Part shown: positions 45,801 to 56,956 of the stretch, in pieces
How the letters are laid out: each line of letters opens with the position of its first letter
Position numbering within the stretch: the stretch's first letter is position 1
Assembly: GCA_039000515.1 (NCBI GenBank)
Contig: JBCFYV010011172.1
Coordinates: 74,163,941-74,227,940 of the forward strand
Direction: 5' to 3'
Source of the DNA: Timema cristinae
Lineage: Eukaryota > Arthropoda > Insecta > Phasmatodea > Timematidae
DNA: 64,000 nt
Notes under the pieces: generated by a model
What the model saw: the letters and a program-made list of their open reading frames with translations, nothing else
What the model was told of the DNA's origin: nothing
The model's database searches: none
Position numbers and translations under genes: made by a program

Positions 45801-46832
45801 GCTCTTACACATGGAACATTATAATCGAGCTTGCTCACTTGTTCAAATGTCTAAAAACATACACTGATTATCTATTTAATTTGACATTTTTGTTAGTAAA
45901 ATCACAACAATTTTACAATTGCGTGCGGCCCTCAAGCGGCCCGTGGGCCGTAGTTTATACACCACTGCCTTAGAGAGCATCATCATGATAGCTTTTCTTT
46001 GGTTTTGTAGTAAGCAACAAAATTGAAAGGATTAGGGGTGGTGGTGGCGTCCAGGAGTAATGACACTCCGAAAGGGGAAGGGAGAGTTATAGAGGGGAGA
46101 GAGGGGTTGGTGTTGTTACTGCCCTAACTACAGCAGCGCAGCTCCGGTGAGGTGTTAGCACATGGTACTACTTGGAGTAGAGATTTGCCAAACCTCGAGA
46201 TGTCCATCCGAATCTTAATAAACGCCTATATACGAATTTTCATCAACATCGTTAGAGCCGATTTTGAGAAAGTCGATTTTTTTTCTCTTTTCGCCCTTTA
46301 ATTAATTTTATGTTTAAACAGAAACACGGCATTACAAATACCACTTTTTAGGATTCGGGGGGTCCCTAGACGTCGACACCCATCAATATTTCAGGTAAGA
46401 ATTTTTTTTACGGTCGCAATACTTTACCTTTAGTGTTCGAAAAGTTAAAAAAATACATAAATTTGCATATAACTTGAAAGTGATTGGTTTTATAAAAATA
46501 TGCTTCGAGTAAAATATTTGTATTATAAATAGATCTACACATTTGTAATGATAAGTAATTCCATATCTCAAATAATTTCGGAGATGTGATAAAAAATGAT
46601 AATTTACCCATCAGATCGGAGCCGTTAAAGTAATTTTGCCGAAATATTGAGAGTAGCCCGACCGGTAAAATAGTTTAGGCTCCAGGTGGAGGTACAGATA
46701 GACAGACATAAATAAAAAAAACACTTTTTCAGATTCGGGGGGTCATGAAACGTTGAGATTCTTCAAAATCTCGAGTTCGATTTTTTGACGATCACAATAC
46801 TTTCTCTACCTGTAAGATAGCGATAAAGTAAA

Positions 46833-46996
46833 AACAGTCAACTTTCTTAAGTGATGAAGTAATAAATTTAATAAGTCCAAGAAATTTCAATGATTGGGAA
46901 ATTATATGGTCAACATGATAGTGGAAGTAAAGTTTGTTATCCAGAAGAACACCAAGATCATTAATATAAAGGAAGCGAACTATATTATCATTATGT
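46833..46996 (-). pseudogene. LINE reverse transcriptase fragment, upstream part
   Basis: The minus-strand frame reads 'RFLYINDLGVLLDNKLYFHY', 'HVDHIISQSLKFLGLIKF' and 'ITSSLKKVD'. This is the segment of a jockey/CR1-like reverse transcriptase that directly precedes the 'LYYALVRSK' block found at about 40200. It was separated from that block by the TE-A copy 3 insertion. The fragment is truncated on its 5' side at about 46996. Confidence 0.85.
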
Positions 46997-49382
46997 TATC
47001 AATAATAATAATAATAATACATTTATTCCACAATATTTTGATTAATTTATAGATATATTAAGATAAGATCCAACGCAAAGACATTCAAAATTCACTCATT
47101 TAACACTATCTTTGACAATAAATGTCAACGTGGTGCGACGCCATTCTGCTCTCTCTTAGGTCACCGGCGAAATATTCTCCGAAAGCAAGCAATAGAGGAA
47201 AACAAAGATAAACAACGGCTGAGTCCCGTTACTTAAGGAATGTTCTAGAAGCCTAAGCTTCGTCACTAGCGTGGTAGTCGCTGAGTTATCCGGGCGTTAG
47301 TCCGTCACAAGAATAAGTATTTTCAACAAAATCACCTAATATTAAATGGAACTTTTCAAATTCCCCGCCAAGCACAATCTAGGCTCAATAATGATCCAAA
47401 CATTTTAGTCAGCTAACTCCCTATAAAGGGAATCAGCAGCACGTGTGATATTTGATTGCGCATTCTAGTTGTTTGTTCAGACCCATAACAACAGTGAATT
47501 TAACTAATCAATCACACTTCTGACTTATTAATAAAAACAATAGTGGTACAACCCCAAATAAAAATATGCCCTGCATTAAAATATGGTGTTACAATAGTTT
47601 AATCCGAACGTTGTGGCTTTTTATTTCATTACTACCCGCTCGTAGGTAAAGTGCTCCCTACAAAGTATATAATATTCTTACTAGAATAAAATGCTTTTCA
47701 AATCTACTATAGGTTGTTTAGAATTTGGGTGGTAATACTGTGCCCTTTACCCTCCTACCAGTTTCTCCGCCACTGCCTCAATGTTACCTTTTAACAGTTA
47801 TGTGTGTTGGCAAATGTATAGCTAAATTCGCTAGAATAAAATAATACGAAACTCTTGATCTAACATAAAGGATCAAATGTAGTCAACCAATAAGTTAAAA
47901 TTGAATAAAAATCATCACTAAAAAGGGGAAGAAACAAAAGGTAGAAAATTTAGTCTAGAATCGAGATAAAAATTTAAAAAAACGAAAGTTATGAAAGGTT
48001 AGGTCAGAATCCACCTGCTAATGACTCAGCGCGCCAGAGGTCAGCTGATCTTATAGGCGGCGGCCATGCTGAAAGACAAGTGAAGAGCGTGAAGCGAAGG
48101 AATGCGCAGGCAATGATTTTTAATGGGTCGAAGAAAATGCTCGTAAATCCGACCGTTCAAGGCTGGCAGGTTTTGTCTTGCTTGTGTGTGCCCGATCTTG
48201 AGTTTAACTTTCTCTCGCCGAGATTCGATAAAATGACCTCATGATAATAATGATTGTTACTCCAGTAAATTCTTGATGGTTTTTGCCTTGTTCTGACTCC
48301 AGAAGGCAAAACAATGATACGATATTTTAATTCTGTTCATTTAGACGTAGGTAAATACTAAGCACAACAGGTGGAAATGAAAGTCTATCTTCCATGACCA
48401 TAAAATGAGTCCAGAGAAGTCATTTCAGTATGGGTAAACATTAAATACTAATTAAAACAACTTTCCCATTTGCAATTAGAACCTCAATAAAACTTTTTCT
48501 CATGTTTTTTTTAAATATGCCATTTTAACAGTTCATTTCAATGAGACTATTTGAATTGTTGCATGTATTTGTTTTGTGGAAGAAAAGATTATTTGTATTG
48601 ACTAAAACCATCTTAAGTAGATAACTAAGCCCTGTTTTTAATTTGTATATTTTATTTATTATTTTAACTGGTATGAATTATTTATTTCTTAATTTAATGT
48701 ATATAGTATATTTATGTTTTATTTTAAAGGTGATAGATGTTAGATACGCATAAAGTTGAAACATTACTTTCAATGATAGCATTCACAACAAAAACATTGT
48801 GAATAGTGACAGTGCACAATGCATAAAGTTGATTTAAATTTAACGTGTTATGCATTATGCATAGAATTGAGAAAATACAGCTCGTGGACTTTACGTCAGA
48901 AAATGAGAATGGAAGGAAGCTCTGGCCAGTTAAAACAAACTTAAAATTTATTTTGTTCACATTAGAAATGTCTTGTAGTAGTTGTATATAAACGAATTTT
49001 ATTTATTTTTTCCCCGTAAAAGACTAGGTTACACACATGATTGAAAATAAAAGAGAAATATCAGATTTTAGATTCTGTTTTTGAGAAGTAGATTTACCCT
49101 GGTAGTCATGACAATAGTAAAATCAGAACCAAATAAAGAATCAAATTGTATTTAATAATATAGGCAATACTAAAATTAGATTAATTTTATGTTTCAAAAC
49201 ATAGTCTATAACTTAATAAACGTAAGCCCCTAAGAAGAGTATTTTTTAGAGACCTTCTCTTCTTTTTAGCTAAGAGGTTAGGCCCAGTTCTATTTTTAAA
49301 AAATCGATTTGAACCAGACTTTATGCGTCGTTTCATTATAAACGATTGTATTTACATAACGAATCTTGTACGCGATGAACTA
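46997..49382. other. Gene-free stretch with one GC-richer patch
   Basis: An AAT run lies at 47001-47018. The patch at 48025-48120 ('ggcggcggccatgctg') is less AT-rich but carries no frame or motif I recognise. The rest is AT-rich. Confidence 0.45.
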
Positions 49383-50937
49383 TTAAGCCACGTATTCACT
49401 AGGGAACAAATTTTCCTCGGCATTGATCCACAACATTGAATCTATAACGCGCGCGACGTTGCCCGATGTTGCTCGGGACATTCTGCGGCATATTTACATG
49501 AGCCGCGCCATATTGCTTGCTCTCGAACCGTGAGCGAGCGCACTTGGGGCTCAGCTCAACAGTCCCTCGTCATTTGTCGTATAGTGTAGACCAGGATTCC
49601 CCAAAGCTATGCCCGCGGGCGCCATGGCGCCTACCGAGACTTTTGCGTCTGCCCACCACTTTTTGACCACAGCTGAAATGTTCTTGACTAATTATTTTAA
49701 TCTGTAACTTTTCCCACTAAAATCAAATTCGTGCTTATCTCCAGGTATGCTGTTTTCAAGAAGTTGGTGATTGAAAGCCCCCCTCTTACCAATCCCTCCC
49801 ACTCATTCCTCTTTCTTTGCCGGCTAATTTACAAAGTGTACTTTTAATCGGAACCACTGTAGTTCTAAGCTGAATGGTTTTAATTTTTCCTAATCTCAAA
49901 GACCTACTTACCCACTTCTATCATTCTCTTCACACTCACTAATACAGTCCTAATAATTCCTATTGCCTTTGTAAATATTTTGACATGGGTCAACCCAGCT
50001 TTGTTGCCTGAATAAACACACAATAAATATACATTTTAAAAATGTACCCAAGCACCAAAATGGTGGTGAGTAGTTAAATAATTTCTCGTGTCTTTATTTT
50101 GGTCTTGTTAAAACCGTAAATAGAGCAGTATTTTTTTAAATTTATTTTTGTCAACTTGGAAGGGGTTCAACCCCCCATTTCCCCCATGGCTACGGCCTTG
50201 AGTATTACCCACAACCACTTGTAACGTCACAATCGCTGTTGGAAACTTAACATGTCAGTTGACCGGCCGTGTGTATAGCGTTGAGGCTGACCTCTGAGCT
50301 TGGCGAGAGTTAGTAAATTTAACTTGAAAAGTGATTGGTACCTGCAGCACTACCTTTAGTTTTGAATGTGCTCTAAGGTACAAAAAGGTTGGGGACCTCT
50401 GGTCTAGACGGTGTATTTCGTGTTCCGCAACAATGGCTATAGTGTGGTCTAATGAAACAGTTTCACAGCTGATGCAGATTCTTCATATGGCAGTGAAACG
50501 TATCAATCTTCAGTTGATAGGTATCTCAAAGTTGTGCCAAGTCTGATGTGGGCACTAACAGAATTTCAAAATTTTGTGTCTTGTTTGCCTATGAATGTCC
50601 CATCTTTTTTAAGATTTTTTCAAAATATGTTGTTATTTGAGTAAAATTTACAAACGATCTGTTAGACATACAAAGATCCCTAAATAAATTTGAATTTTAT
50701 TCTCTTTGTAGCATATTGTTTCGAACTCACCACCTTGCTTTTGCGACATGAAATACTTGTATGAATTAATATGTAGGCCGCACAAATTGATACCCCCTCG
50801 GGCAACATATCTGCTACAGACTGGTGTGGACAAGAAAATGCTGCGCGTTTTTGTCCCTCAACTTTGCTTGCAACATGTTGAGGGTCATGTCCCGCAACTT
50901 GTTGCATTATCTGTCCCTTAGTGAATACGTGGCTTAA
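49383..50937 (+). mobile_element. Probable Harbinger-like element with long inverted ends, holding a hAT element
   Basis: The left end 'ttaagccacgtattcacta' mirrors the right end 'tagtgaatacgtggcttaa' exactly over 19 bp and continues weakly inward. After the nested hAT element is removed, about 740 bp remain. A short frame after 50402 begins 'MAIVWSNETVSQLMQ', reminiscent of the Myb/SANT- or MADF-like start of Harbinger accessory proteins. That resemblance is weak, so the superfamily is tentative. The inverted ends are certain. Confidence 0.7.
49592..50401. mobile_element. hAT element, non-autonomous, nested
   Basis: The termini are 'caggattccccaaagctatg' and 'ggttggggacctctg', inverted hAT-type ends. 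The 8-bp flanks GTGTAGAC (49584-49591) and GTCTAGAC (50402-50409) differ at one base. No transposase block was recognised in its 810 bp. Confidence 0.8.
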
Positions 50938-51019
50938 ATTAATAGTTATGCGTCATGCATGAATCTAAGCCCAGCCTTATTGCCCATTCGGGCTATTCAT
51001 GAATCACAACTTTTTTTTT

Positions 51020-51210
51020 AGCACCGCGTATTACTACCCATTTGGGTTATACGCTCTCATAACATTAATCTGAGACAAAGCTAAGGCAAGTGAATGTTGA
51101 GGAAGATTAGATAGAGCGAGGATTAAAACCATTAATAAAGGGAACTCAGTCGGGTATGAGCCCAAGTCCATAGGGTCCGAGTCAGGAGTACAAGCCACGA
51201 AACTAACCAT
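51020..51210 (-). mobile_element. SINE with shared tail, degenerate
   Basis: It opens 'agcaccgcgtattactaccc', the tail complement, and contains 'ggttatacgctctcataac'. The head side is decayed beyond class assignment. Confidence 0.65.
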
Positions 51211-51284
51211 ACCAGCATTGTTGCAAACTAACCAGTATGGATACTGTATACAAGAAACAAGCGATTGCAGGTATTGAAATAAAC

Positions 51285-51775
51285 AGGTTTTCAGCTGACA
51301 ATTCCTTTAAGAGCCTTCTTTACTTTTTGTAAAGATCATAGGCGGCAGTCACTTAAGAGTCAACTTTACCTTATATCGAGTATAAACAGCAGTTATTTAA
51401 AAGTTTTTTCTTGTAAAGAGCATTTACATCAATTTCTAAAGACTCGTCTTTACTTTGTAAGGAGCATACATGGAAACTACTTAAGAGCTACCTTTACCTC
51501 TTTACCTTGTACGAAACAAACAAGGCAGTTCCTTGAGAACCACCTTTACCTTGTACGGAGTAGGCATACACACAGCAGTTCTTTAAGGGCCACCTTTATC
51601 TTGTGTGGAGCAAGCACGGGATTTCCTTAAGAATACACTTTACCTTGTACCAAATATACGCGGCAGCTCATTAAAAGGCATATTTATTTTTACGGAGCAT
51701 ACATGGCAGTACCTTAAGAGCCTTCTTTACCTAGTACGAAGCAAAGCATTCACGGCAGTTTATTGAAACGTCAAT
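51285..51775. repeat. Degenerate tandem repeat, irregular 45-80-bp spacing
   Basis: The words 'ggcagttccttaagagcc', 'acctttaccttgtacg' and 'gagcatacatgg' recur eight or nine times with many mismatches and variable spacing. This is an old minisatellite about 0.4 kb left of the 44-bp array, with no shared unit. Confidence 0.7.
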
Positions 51776-51849
51776 AGCTTTAGTGCCCATGCCCCAAGTG
51801 TTCGAGACTTGGGATTAAAGTTATTTTACCTAAGGGGGTCAGATGCTGA

Positions 51850-51990
51850 AGGTGAACTTAACATAAAGTGAGCAAGTATTTTCCTGGAGAGATGAAAGGA
51901 AATCACGAGGAAAAGTAAAACCACCCTCACGGCACCTGGTCAGAAATCGAACCCGGGCCTATCAAATCAAGGTTAATGAAGTATCTCGTC
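51850..51990 (-). mobile_element. SINE-like fragment
   Basis: In reverse complement the T-arm reads 'cccgggttcgatttctgacc'. It is followed by a body with a 'ggtggttttacttttcctcg' segment, comparable to the type II body. Confidence 0.55.
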
Positions 51991-52186
51991 AGTGGCATCA
52001 TTAATAGTCTGAGAGAGATTGAGAGAAAAACCAGATGTTTTAAATAGTTCTAGTGTCAGCAATGACTATCAGCACGGCACGTGTTCTTGCGCTAGGTAAA
52101 GAGGTCTCTTACCCGCAGAAACATTGACAAAGCCAGCTCCCCGAGTGTTCGCGTGTGGGCAGAAAGGAATGTCCAGGAGGTCGTCA

Positions 52187-54420
52187 ACCCAATGAAGGTG
52201 ATTCCACACAAGACTGGCTCTCGAGAAGCATTACAACAGAGGTGATTCCACACAATACTGGCTCACGAGAAACCTTACAACGGTGATTCCACACTAGACC
52301 GGCTCGCGAGAAGCCTTACAACAGTGATTCCACACTAGACCAGCTCTCAAGGAGTCTTACAACGAAGGTGATTCCCCACAAGACCAGCTCTCGAGGAGTC
52401 TTACAACGAAGGTGATTCCCCACTAGACCAGCTCTCAAGGAGTCTTACAACGAAGGTGATTCCCCACAAGACCAGCTCTCGAGGAGTCTTACAACGAAGG
52501 TGATTCCACACTAGACCGGCTCTCGAGGAGTCTTACAACGAAGGTGATTCCCCACAAGACCAGCTCTCGAGGAGTCTTACAACGAAGGTGTTTTCACACT
52601 AGACCGGCTCTCGAGAAGCCTTACAACAGTGATTCCACACTAGACCAGCTCTCAAGGAGTCTTACAACGAAGGTGATTTCACACTAGACCAGCTCGCGAG
52701 GAGTCTTACAACGAAGGTGATTCCCCACTAGACCAGCTCTCGAGGAGTCTTACAACGAAGGTGATTCCCCACTAGACCAGCTCTCAAGGAGTCTTAAAAC
52801 GAAGGTGATTCCACACTAGAACAGCTCTCGAGGAGTCTTACAACGAAGGTGATTCCCCACTAGACCAGCTCTCGAGGAGTCTTACAACGAAGGTGATTCC
52901 ACACTAGACCAGCTCTCGAGGAGTCTTACAACGAAGGTGATTTCACACTAGACAAGCTCTCGAGGAGTCTTACAACGAAGGTGATTTCACACTAGACCAG
53001 CTCTCGAGGAGTCTTACAACGAAGGTGATTCCCCACTAGACCAGCTCTCGAGGAGTCTTACAACGAAGGTGATTCCACACTAGACCGGCTCTCTAGGATT
53101 CTTACAGCGAAGGTGATTCCACACTAGACCGGCTCTCGAGGAGTCTTACAACGATGGTGATTCCACACTAGACCGGCTCTCGAGGAGTCTTACAACGAAG
53201 GTGATTCCACACTAGACCGGCTCTCGAGGAGTCTTACAACGAAGGTGATTCCACACTAGACCGGCTCTCGAGGAGTCTTACAACGAAGGTGATTCCACAC
53301 TAGACCGGCTCTCGAGGAGTCCTACAACGAAGGTGATTCTACACTGTACCCGCTCTCGAGGAGTCTTACAACGAAGGTGATTTCACACTAGACTAGCTCT
53401 CGAGGAGTCTTACAACGAAGGTGATTCCACACTAGACCGGCTCTCAAGGAGCCTTACAACGAAGGTGATTCCCCACTAGACCGGCTCTCGAGGAGTCTTA
53501 CAACGAAGGTGATTCCACACTAGACCGGTTCACGAGGAGCCTTACAACGAAGGTGATTCCACACTAGACCGGTTCACGAGGAGCCTTACAACGAAGGTGA
53601 TTCCCCACTAGACCAGCTCTCGAGGAGTCTTACAACGAAGGTGATTCCCCACTAGACCAGCTCTCAAGGAGTCTTACAACGAAGGTGATTCCCCACAAGA
53701 CCAGCTCTCGAGGAGTCTTACAACGAAGGTGATTCCCCACTAGACCAGCTCTCAAGGAGTCTTACAACGAAGGTGATTCCCCACAAGACCAGCTCTCGAG
53801 GAGTCTTACAACGAAGGTGATTTCACACTAGACCGGCTCTCGAGGAGTCTTACAACGAAGGTGATTCCCCACAAGACCAGCTCTCGAGGAGTCTTACAAC
53901 GAAGGTGTTTTCACACTAGACCGGATCTCGAGGAGTCTTACAACGAAGGTGATTCCCCACTAGACCAGCTCTCAAGGAGTCTTACAACGAAGGTGATTCC
54001 CCACAAGACCAGCTCTCGAGGAGTCTTACAACGAAGGTGATTCCCCACAAGACCAGCTCTCGAGGAGTCTTACAACGAAGGTGATTCCACACTAGACCGG
54101 CTCTCGAGGAGTCTTACAACGAAGGTGATTCCCCACTAGACCAGCTCTCGAGGAGTCTTACAACGAAGGTGATTCCCCACAAGACCAGCTCTCGAGGAGT
54201 CTTACAACGAAGGTGATTCCCCACAAGACCAGCTCTCGAGGAGTCTTACAACGAAGGTGATTCCCCACAAGACCAGCTCTCGAGGAGTCTTACAACGAAG
54301 GTGATTCCCCACAAGATCAGCTCTCGAGGAGTCTTACAACGAAGGTGATTCCACACTAGACCGGCTCTCGAGGAGTCTTACAACGAAGGTGATTCCCCAC
54401 AAGACCAGCTCTCGATGAGC
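52187..54420. repeat. Minisatellite, 44-bp unit, about 51 copies
   Basis: The unit is 'gaaggtgattccacactaga' plus 'ccggctctcgaggagtctta' plus 'caac'. The spacing is 44 bp, checked at 53197 and 53241. Variants fall into a few classes: 'ccccacaag' or 'ccacactag', 'ccagctc' or 'ccggctc', and 'ctcgagg' or 'ctcaagg'. The palindrome CTCGAG is present in most units. Edge units at 52187-52330 and near 54415 are irregular, as expected. There are no unique spacers between units. Confidence 0.97.
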
Positions 54421-55689
54421 TTTAAAATGCAGATTATTCCACACAAGACTTGAACTTTACAACGAGGCACTTAATTGTCAACGAAGTGGGAGGCACCTAA
54501 CAGAAGCAATGAGACACGTTGCAGTCATCCATTAATTCCACGTTATTTTAGAAGTTATTTTTAATTAAAAATATGGTCCACACCAAAATCTAAGTGGAAG
54601 GTTTCAAAATGCCCTTAGAGTAATAAAAACCTTAAATTTGGGATTTTAGCATGTTAAACAAATTCACGAAAAAGTTAAATTATCACATTTTTGGCGACGA
54701 AATCAAATGTTTGGCCTTCCTCAAACAAATAGTGATTTTTTAAAAGGGTCAAACCAAACAATCAATAATGAAGGTTTTTTTTAGTGGTTTTGAAGATTCA
54801 GGCTCTATATCTAGACTCACAACTTTTTTTAAAAAATAAGTGGAATGTGAAAGAAAATACAAAATAAGTTGCCTATTCATGCTATAGAATAGGCAGCACT
54901 ACCACTACGTTTTTCCACGAAAGAGCTTACTGCCATTTATCAAAATTATATCATTGGTTTGGTCCAGTCTTGTCCTTCGTTTCAAAGTGTTTGGAAGTTT
55001 CACGATTTCAAGTTGCAAGTTTTGTACTGAAATTAAATTTGACACACAAATAATCGGCGAGTAAATCAAATTTAATTTAAATCTAAGTATTTCATCATGT
55101 ACCTAACATTTCAGTGTTCTGTTTCGTATTTAATTTTCGTGTGTTGCTTTTCTTTTGTAAAAGGGAAAACAAAGTTTATAAAAATGTACAAACCTAAGTT
55201 GAACAGAGAATAGGAACAAGGGGGTAGGTCGAGGGGGTGTTATTTCTCCCTGGAAATAATTCCACCTTGACTGAAATAAACTACTCCCTCCCCTAGAATA
55301 AGCTTGCCTCCACTCTAGATTTATTTCACTCCCCTTTGATATCCTTGAATATAAACTGAAAAAGGCCTTAAATCAAACTCCAAATAGTTACTAGGGTCAC
55401 TCAACTTTCCAAAATGTCCTGGGGTAGTACCACTTTAAATAGAATCTATAAAAGGTAGCTAATTCTAGGAGGTGACCACTATAAACAACTCCAAGGAAAA
55501 TTCAAGTATAAAAAAAATCTGGGGGAGACTAATCCAAATAACTTCTAGAATAATCTTTTTTTCAAACATTTTCCAAGAGAAGACCATACAAAATAGCTTC
55601 TAGAGAAATACATTTTTCAAAGATTTAAAATGTTTATTGGGGAGGACCACTCTAAATAGCGTAGAGTCTTATTTACAAAAAATGTCTAC
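54421..55689. other. No gene; AT-rich with weak repeats near 55400-55680
   Basis: Phrases such as 'aaatagcttctagag' and 'aaataacttctagaa' recur at uneven spacing between 55370 and 55680, suggesting a very old tandem repeat. No exon is supported. Confidence 0.45.
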
Positions 55690-56081
55690 TTAAGGTGTAG
55701 TGCTAGTGAGCGTGAGTTTACGGCAGTATTTTGCAGTTTTTATAGCACAAACATCTTTTGGCCAAAATAAATCAAATATTTCTTCTATAGAAACATAGAG
55801 TTTTGTTTTCTACACATGCCAATCTCAACAAGTGTTGAATATGTGTCATGAGCATGGCGGCATTTGGTGACAAACGTTTCTCTTTATTTAAAAAGTTTGT
55901 CACCAAATGCCGCCATGATCATGACAAATATTCAACATCTGTTGAGATTAGCATGTGCAGAAAACAAAACTCTATGTTTCTATAGAAGAAATATTTGACT
56001 TATTTTGGCCAAAAGATGTTTGTGCTATAAAAACTGCAAAATTAATGCACTAAACACGCGCTCACTAGCACCCCGCCTTAA
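55690..56081. mobile_element. Hairpin MITE, copy 5, best preserved
   Basis: It is bounded by TTAAGGTG and CGCCTTAA. The two arms, each about 180 bp, are nearly perfect complements. Examples are 'gcacaaacatcttttggcc' against 'ggccaaaagatgtttgtgc', and 'catttggtgacaaacgttt' against 'aagtttgtcaccaaatg'. The loop at the centre is only about 20 bp. A transcript would fold into one long hairpin. Confidence 0.93.
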
Positions 56082-56610
56082 GGGCCACTCTGATACACAC
56101 TTGGTCCAAACTGTCACCATTCAAGGTAATTGCTCTACCCGTTATCAATACATTTATTTTTAGCTACGGTCTTTAACGAGCATTTTCTAAGAACAAGGTT
56201 ATTTCATCAACACGGCTTACAAACAAACCTAACTTAGAAACAGCCCACAACAGTAGGAACGCAGACTAAGGAGCCAGTCTAGTCTGATTTTACGGTGACC
56301 GGAGATCAGGGTTAAAATCCCGTATGGGTACTCTAAGATAAATAGTTACGCACCCACCCTTCAGGCAATACAGATACTTTTAGTATAAACTATACTTTCC
56401 TCATCCCTATTATAATTGATTTACATATGCAGGTATTGTGCAGGTAGTGTACACGTAGTATATATATTCTAACTTTAAAAACTGCCGGGTACCTAACGTC
56501 AAGTGGCCAACACAATATACCAAATATTCCGTGAGTTGAGGGTTCTGTTCTGTTGTAGTTGACCCCTCTACCACCATCCCTGGTTAGAATATTATATTGT
56601 TATTAATATC
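56082..56610. other. No gene; one SINE-like T-arm
   Basis: 'agatcagggttaaaatcccg' near 56305-56324 resembles a mutated tRNA T-arm. Everything else is AT-rich single-copy-looking DNA. Confidence 0.45.
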
Positions 56611-56617
56611 TACAGTA

Positions 56618-56768
<151 letters not shown>

Positions 56769-56840
56769 TTAGCTCAGTCGATAGCGAGTCTGCCTACCAT
56801 ATTTGGATTCCCGTGTTCTATTCCCGGCATGCAGGTACAT
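56769..56840 (+). mobile_element. tRNA-like SINE head next to the microsatellite
   Basis: 'gttagctcagtcgatagcg' resembles a tRNA D-arm with A-box, and 'gtgttctattcccggcatgc' the T-arm. The anticodon arm is present in outline, but the acceptor ends do not pair, so it is not called as a tRNA gene. Confidence 0.5.
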
Positions 56841-56956
56841 AATTATATAATTAGTGAAATTTGAAGTTCCTCATTCACAGTGATGAATTAACGGCTTAGG
56901 GCTGGGTGTTCTGTCTGCTCTAGGTTTTAGTTAGTGTATAAGTCGTGTGCTGATAT

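Larger units (their letters stand above)
44992..45967 (-). mobile_element. hAT element (Charlie-like) with perfect 8-bp target duplication
   Basis: The termini are 'cagaggtgtgcaaattttct' and 'gtagtttatacaccactg', inverted over the first dozen bases. The octamer CCTTAGAG occurs at 44984-44991 and 45968-45975. The minus strand retains the C-terminal dimerisation region of a hAT transposase. It is about 976 bp including a nested SINE, so it is a deletion derivative. Confidence 0.93.
40981..46215. mobile_element. TE-B, long element with 15-bp perfect inverted ends and TA target
   Basis: The left end 'agattcggatggaca' is the exact mirror of the right end 'tgtccatccgaatct', and TA flanks both. TE-A copy 2 has the uninterrupted site 'ataatcttaatcaacacc' near 21224, so the insertion with TA duplication is confirmed by a paralogous empty site. 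No transposase was recognised. The element is 5.2 kb partly because it contains SINEs and a hAT element. A second left-end-like copy starts at 42851. Confidence 0.85.
40210..46827. mobile_element. TE-A copy 3, inserted in the LINE and split by TE-B
   Basis: The left part (40210-40980) and right part (46216-46827) match TE-A copy 2, with 'actttatcactct' and 'agatagcgataaagt' as mirrored ends. It interrupts the LINE reverse transcriptase between 'SSLKKVDCF' and 'LYYALVRS'. Counting the flanking GTAAA (40205-40209, 46828-46832) once restores the expected spacing to within one base. A 5-bp duplication is therefore plausible. Its middle is displaced by TE-B. Confidence 0.75.

Noticed and set aside
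50331..50546. 71-codon plus-strand frame taken as one gene
   Set aside because: It starts inside the nested hAT element and runs across its right end into the outer element, so it is a junction artefact. Only the part after 50402 may be element-derived.
52187..54420. CRISPR-like regular repeats
   Set aside because: Units are contiguous with no unique spacers, and the genome is eukaryotic. It is a minisatellite.
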